This document shows, in pieces, positions 50,417-53,400 of a stretch of DNA of 64,000 nt. Source of the stretch: Meghimatium bilineatum. Taxonomy: Eukaryota > Mollusca > Gastropoda > Stylommatophora > Philomycidae. The translations under genes and the position numbers were made by a program. The stretch spans positions 31,070,617-31,134,616 of the forward strand of contig CM067306.1 in the NCBI GenBank assembly GCA_034231615.1, read 5' to 3'. The notes under the pieces are model-generated. The model did not search any database. It was not told the DNA's origin and saw nothing but the letters and a program-made list of their open reading frames with translations. The number at the start of each line of letters is the position of its first letter. Position 1 is the first letter of the stretch.

Positions 50417-53400
50417 GAATAAAACACCATGGGCGTCATAGATGCAAGATTGACTTAACGGATGGGGAAACAGTAAACACCGCATATACAGCACCGTCAT
50501 GACACAGCAAAATAAAATCCACATCACAAGCACAATACTGATACATCAACAACTATACCAAAAACATAAACCAGTAGAAATAACTGTACCAAACACAAAA
50601 GAAAAAAGACAACACATAAACTGTAGACACTAGAATCAATACATAGACCGAGACAACATCTATACTACAGATAGAACGAATCAATGTCTTATTTTTAAAA
50701 TCACGGTAAGAAAAGTCACAACAAAGAAAAGACAGTTTAAAAATTCACAGTACAAAAAAACTAACACGGAAACAAATCACAAGAAAAAAAATGACGATGC
50801 TAGTCCTTTTCTGTTTCATTGTGTAGGTGGCAGGGCCGAAAGGAGAGCAAATAATAGCCAGTTGCATCACTGCATGTAGTCAGAGTTGAAGGAAGAGATT
50901 TTGGTGTGCATAGAGTTCGCTACAACACCTCGCTGAGAGTCAGTGTCTCAGAAAACATGATGATGCTTGAAGAAGTCAGGTCGAAAGGCACAAATATCGC
51001 AGCCAACTTTAAACTCATGACCACAGTATTTCATTCTCTGGAATTCCTGCTAATTTATGGGAGTTTACTGAAGAAGTATGAAGAGTGTTTCATTTTTCAA
51101 TGGTGTAAAAAATATTGAAAATAACTAAATATGCGTATGTTATGTCGGCTGAGTGATTAACTGATCCCAGTTGCAGAAAGGCATACGTTCTCAAGGTGAC
51201 CAAAAGAAGCGCTAAAAGGACACATTAAAGATCTCACTGAAAGACTTTGAAATAGACCACGATAAATGGGAAGAACTTTCACACAGAATAGCTGCATGGT
51301 GCTCTAGTTAAAAAAAAGTACCAGCATTTTGTGAAAAAGAAAATAATGCAGTAATTCAATAGTGGAAAGTAGCTAGAAAGTCATGGGTAGACCAAAAACC
51401 ATCTACAGTGGTCATCCCATGCCCGAACTGTCCAAGGACATTTTCAGCCAGAATATGGCTAATTAACCTTCTACGAACTCATAATCAACGACATAATTCT
51501 AACTTAATTTCAAAAGTGGATGTAATAAATGGTCATCATAATCACTTGTGATGGACGAACAACAAGCTGGTTCCATCTCAGGGACCCTACTGGTGGTCTT
51601 CCTTCATAAGTGAAGATGAGCGTGGCTTTGAGAAAGTTAACTATGTTTGGTATGTGTGAGACCTCAAATGTCTGAGGGGTTTACAAAATAGGAGCTCTGA
51701 AAAGCCATGTGTTGTTTTGGATAGGAAGGTTTAATCTATCAGGGAAATCAGTCTGACTTCTGCTTTTATCTCTTTCGACTTGTCTGCAGTGCTCTATTTT
51801 TTTAAAAATTTTAATACCTGCATATATATGGCCATGACAGGTTGAGTGGTCAAGAACTTTAGCTTCCCAAGAGTTTGGATCAATGCTACAGTGCTTGGGG
51901 GATGTCTTCAAGTAGTCATTGGAGCATATTTTGGCCTCGTTTTGGATGTTTATCTGCATATAGGTCACCATAGAATTGTGTCTTTACAAAATGCTCGTAT
52001 GGCATGCTGACAACGTGACCAGCCCAACGAATTTTACGTAGTTTTTTTCTTCAAACTGTGCCATTATTACCAGTCACGATAGAACAGAGACTTTTCTGTC
52101 CTAAGCTATCGCCCTTCAACTGGATACCATCAGACTGTGTGGTCATCGGAATTGAGAAAGCAGTTGTTCTGTTAAGAACAGGTAGCGAACTAGAACAAAA
52201 CACAGACACCCAATGTCATACAGAGAAGCAAAATGAATAATACATAATATATGCACTTCAAAGGAAGAAACAAATGCAGAAATCCAGGCAATTAGGGTGA
52301 CAACTGAAAAACTGCTGAACTCAAATCCTGGCCTACAGCCTGTGGTATTCCTGACAGATGCAAGGTCAGTGCTTCAAGCTTTCCAGTCTGGAAAACTAAC
52401 AGACTTGAAAAAACTACTTAGTGAATTGTCTTACCAGTATAGGGTAACCATGCAGTGGATACCCTCTCACTGTGGAATACCAGGAAATGAAAAAGCAGAC
52501 CAACTGGCTAAGGAAGGTGCTGCAGAAGACCAACCAGATATACCAATCACCTACCATCAGAAAAAACAGATGATCAAGTCAATAAGAAAGCCACAAACAC
52601 CAACACAAGATGACTATCACATTATGAACAGATCAGAACAATTTATAATTCTACGTCTCAGAACAGGACACAACCGACTCCGCAGTCACATGTATACAAA
52701 GTTCAGGATTGGCAACACGGCCATGTATACAGGCAGCACAGAGTGCCAAACATATACTTCAAGAGTGTCCTGAGCATGAAACGCTGAGGCAGACATATTG
52801 GCCAGAGGAAACAACACTGGAATCAAAGCTCTATGGGACACTGTATGAACTACAAAAGACAGTGAGTTTTATTAAGGAGACAGAATTACAGATATAGACA
52901 TGTTTCAAGTGAACGAAAGAAGAAGAAATGGATGTGGAAGACAAATCCGATGTAATACATGACCTCAAAGATATCAACAGACCACAATATTTCGCCTTAA
53001 AAAGGACACTGCAAACTGTTGGCTCATCTTTATCAACTGAGGATCTCATACACAGATGAATGTCCATGTGCATCCGGAACCCAAACACCCGAACACATAC
53101 TTCATGACTGCCCAACATACAAAGAGCAAAGACCGGGGCAGACCTGAGTATAGATTTGAGACATAAAACTTTGGGGAGGCCACTCTGACCTGGAGAAGAC
53201 AGTGAGCTTTGCCCTGACGACAGGCCTGACTGTATAACATGACCACAGATGCTGAAGGCAAAATAAGAAGATACTTTTCCCGTAAGTTAACATTAGCTGA
53301 CGACACATTGTGGGAAACGTCACATAATGCCACTTGTGAAGATAATAATGGTACGTCTACATGACTGAATAATTAACGAAAGACCCATCTACATCTAGTA

